Made by a program: the position numbers and the translations under genes. This document shows, in pieces, positions 63,256 to 64,000 of a stretch of 64,000 bases of DNA (its first letter is position 1; every line of letters starts with the position of its first letter). This stretch comes from Chromohalobacter canadensis (GTDB lineage: Bacteria > Pseudomonadota > Gammaproteobacteria > Pseudomonadales > Halomonadaceae). The stretch lies in NCBI RefSeq assembly GCF_029544075.1, contig NZ_JAJQJH010000001.1, positions 620,001-684,000 on the forward strand, written 5' to 3'. The notes under the pieces are model-generated. The model saw only the letters and a list, made by a program, of their open reading frames with translations, ran no database searches and was not told the origin of the DNA.

Positions 63256-63393
63256 TGTTACCTCCTGCATTCAGTTATCTCCGTCATTAAAGAGCGATCT
63301 GAAAGAATGGTCTCTATAAGGCCCTCCTTTAGTTTCTAGTGGCCTATAGGTTCCAAATATCAATGAAAGGCTAATCTGGATTGAATCTTGCTA

Positions 63394-63406
63394 CTAGTGC
63401 CACTAG
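63394..63406. promoter_or_regulatory. Palindrome CTAGTGCCACTAG between divergent SDR and LysR genes
   Basis: A perfect 13-bp dyad 31 bases before the LysR ATG. A related half-matching sequence, CTAGTGGCCTATAG, lies near 63336-63349. These are candidate LysR operators controlling both divergent genes. Confidence 0.5.
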
Positions 63407-63436
63407 GCTTGATGTGTTTTTGAAATAAGATCAATA

Positions 63437-64000
63437 ATGCCACGAGATCACATCAATCAGCTTGCCGCTTTCCTGGCCGTCGCCAAGGAACGGAGTTTCA
63501 CGAAGGCAGCCGCGCGACTAGGGGTTACGCCGTCAGCTGTGAGTCACACTGTGAAGGGACTAGAGAAGCGGCTCGGAGTGAGCCTGCTGTCGCGCACGAC
63601 ACGCAACGTCGCGGCGACGGATGCGGGTGAACGTCTACAACGACGCGTCGGTCCGCTGATGGAGCAGATTGATGCGGAACTCGAAGACTTGGGGGAGCTG
63701 CGTGATAGGCCTGCCGGCATCATCCGGATCACCTGCACCGAAGCAGTTATCGAGACCGTGTTCCGGCCCAAGCTCGCCGCCTTCCTGCAACAGTATCCAG
63801 ACATCCATGTCGAACTCAGCCAGGACTATGCGCTTACCGACATCGTTGGGGAGAAGTTCGATGCGGGCGTTCGCATCGGCGGGGCGATTGAGCGGGACAT
63901 GGTGGCCATGCGCATCGGTCCGGATTGGCGGTTCAGCGTCATCGGTTCGCCGGCCTACTTCGAGCGTCGATCCTCGCCTGCCACGCCTTATGAGCTCAGT
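63437..64000 (+). CDS. LysR-family transcriptional regulator, 3'-truncated by window edge
   Basis: The first 188 residues are visible; the frame is open to the window end. It starts MPRDHINQLAAFLAVAKERSFTK, with the helix-turn-helix AAARLGVTPSAVSHTVKGLEKRLGVSLLSRTTRNV. An effector domain follows, including GIIRITCTEAVIETVFRPKLAAFLQQYPDIHVEL. It belongs to the large LysR subgroup with the GxRIG segment (DAGVRIGGAIERDMVAMRIG). It is divergent from the AT-rich SDR gene and probably regulates it. Its composition is GC-rich, unlike its neighbour. Confidence 0.9.
   Translation, partial: MPRDHINQLAAFLAVAKERSFTKAAARLGVTPSAVSHTVKGLEKRLGVSLLSRTTRNVAATDAGERLQRRVGPLMEQIDAELEDLGELRDRPAGIIRITCTEAVIETVFRPKLAAFLQQYPDIHVELSQDYALTDIVGEKFDAGVRIGGAIERDMVAMRIGPDWRFSVIGSPAYFERRSSPATPYELS

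Overview
The window is GC-rich (low to mid 60s % by eye), densely coded, and reads as chromosome of a gammaproteobacterium. Gene content and order (cmoA-cmoB, parE-parC-serB, epmB / efp-epmA, cysDN without a CysC fusion, psd-sseA, DUF1249 between nudF and cpdA, acidic proteins) fit Halomonadaceae (Chromohalobacter/Halomonas-like); this placement is inference from memory, not a search. No rRNA, tRNA, CRISPR, transposase, integrase or phage gene was seen.

Layout. 1-5.3 kb: a nudF/DUF1249/cpdA operon, then sulfur assimilation (cysD, cysN, cysE) with a small repeat-containing ORF before cysE. 5.4-12.7 kb: an LTA-synthase-like sulfatase, a Fur-box-controlled orphan ABC ATPase with degenerate motifs, cmoA-cmoB, pgi and yqiA. 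12.7-20.2 kb: parE, parC and serB separated by two related hairpin repeats, then a PilZ plus degenerate HD-GYP protein.

20.1-39.8 kb is the main accessory block, an iron-uptake island for a catecholate (enterobactin-type) siderophore. It holds an AraC-type regulator, a TonB-dependent receptor, a secreted YncE-like beta-propeller, an MFS exporter, entC, entE, a stand-alone isochorismatase, a stand-alone aryl carrier protein, an EntF-type NRPS, entA, a periplasmic binding protein, one permease, one ATPase and two IroE/Fes-like esterases. Fur-like boxes precede the receptor and the yncE-led operon. The most striking feature is that entF is broken: the condensation domain has lost about 27-28 residues, including its conserved C5-like segment, and the frame shifts. 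The C-domain start and the A-T-TE remainder therefore sit in two overlapping frames. All other genes of the pathway look intact. No EntD-type phosphopantetheinyl transferase, second permease subunit or TonB/ExbBD is present in the window.

39.9-47.5 kb: a protealysin-like M4 protease with its emfourin-type inhibitor, leuA behind a leucine-rich leader peptide and attenuator-like hairpin, DUF3465, DUF4202 and the EF-P modification set epmB / efp-epmA. 47.5-59.6 kb: psd, a rhodanese, a purine permease, a RimK-like ATP-grasp protein divergent from a GNAT gene, yajQ, an acyl-CoA ligase whose ribosome-binding site lies in a predicted hairpin, ybaN, pepN, a small membrane protein and a YjfB-like motility protein behind a near-perfect sigma-28 promoter. 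59.7-64 kb: an HpaI-family aldolase, two LysR regulators and two short-chain dehydrogenases; the second dehydrogenase is AT-richer and looks recently acquired.
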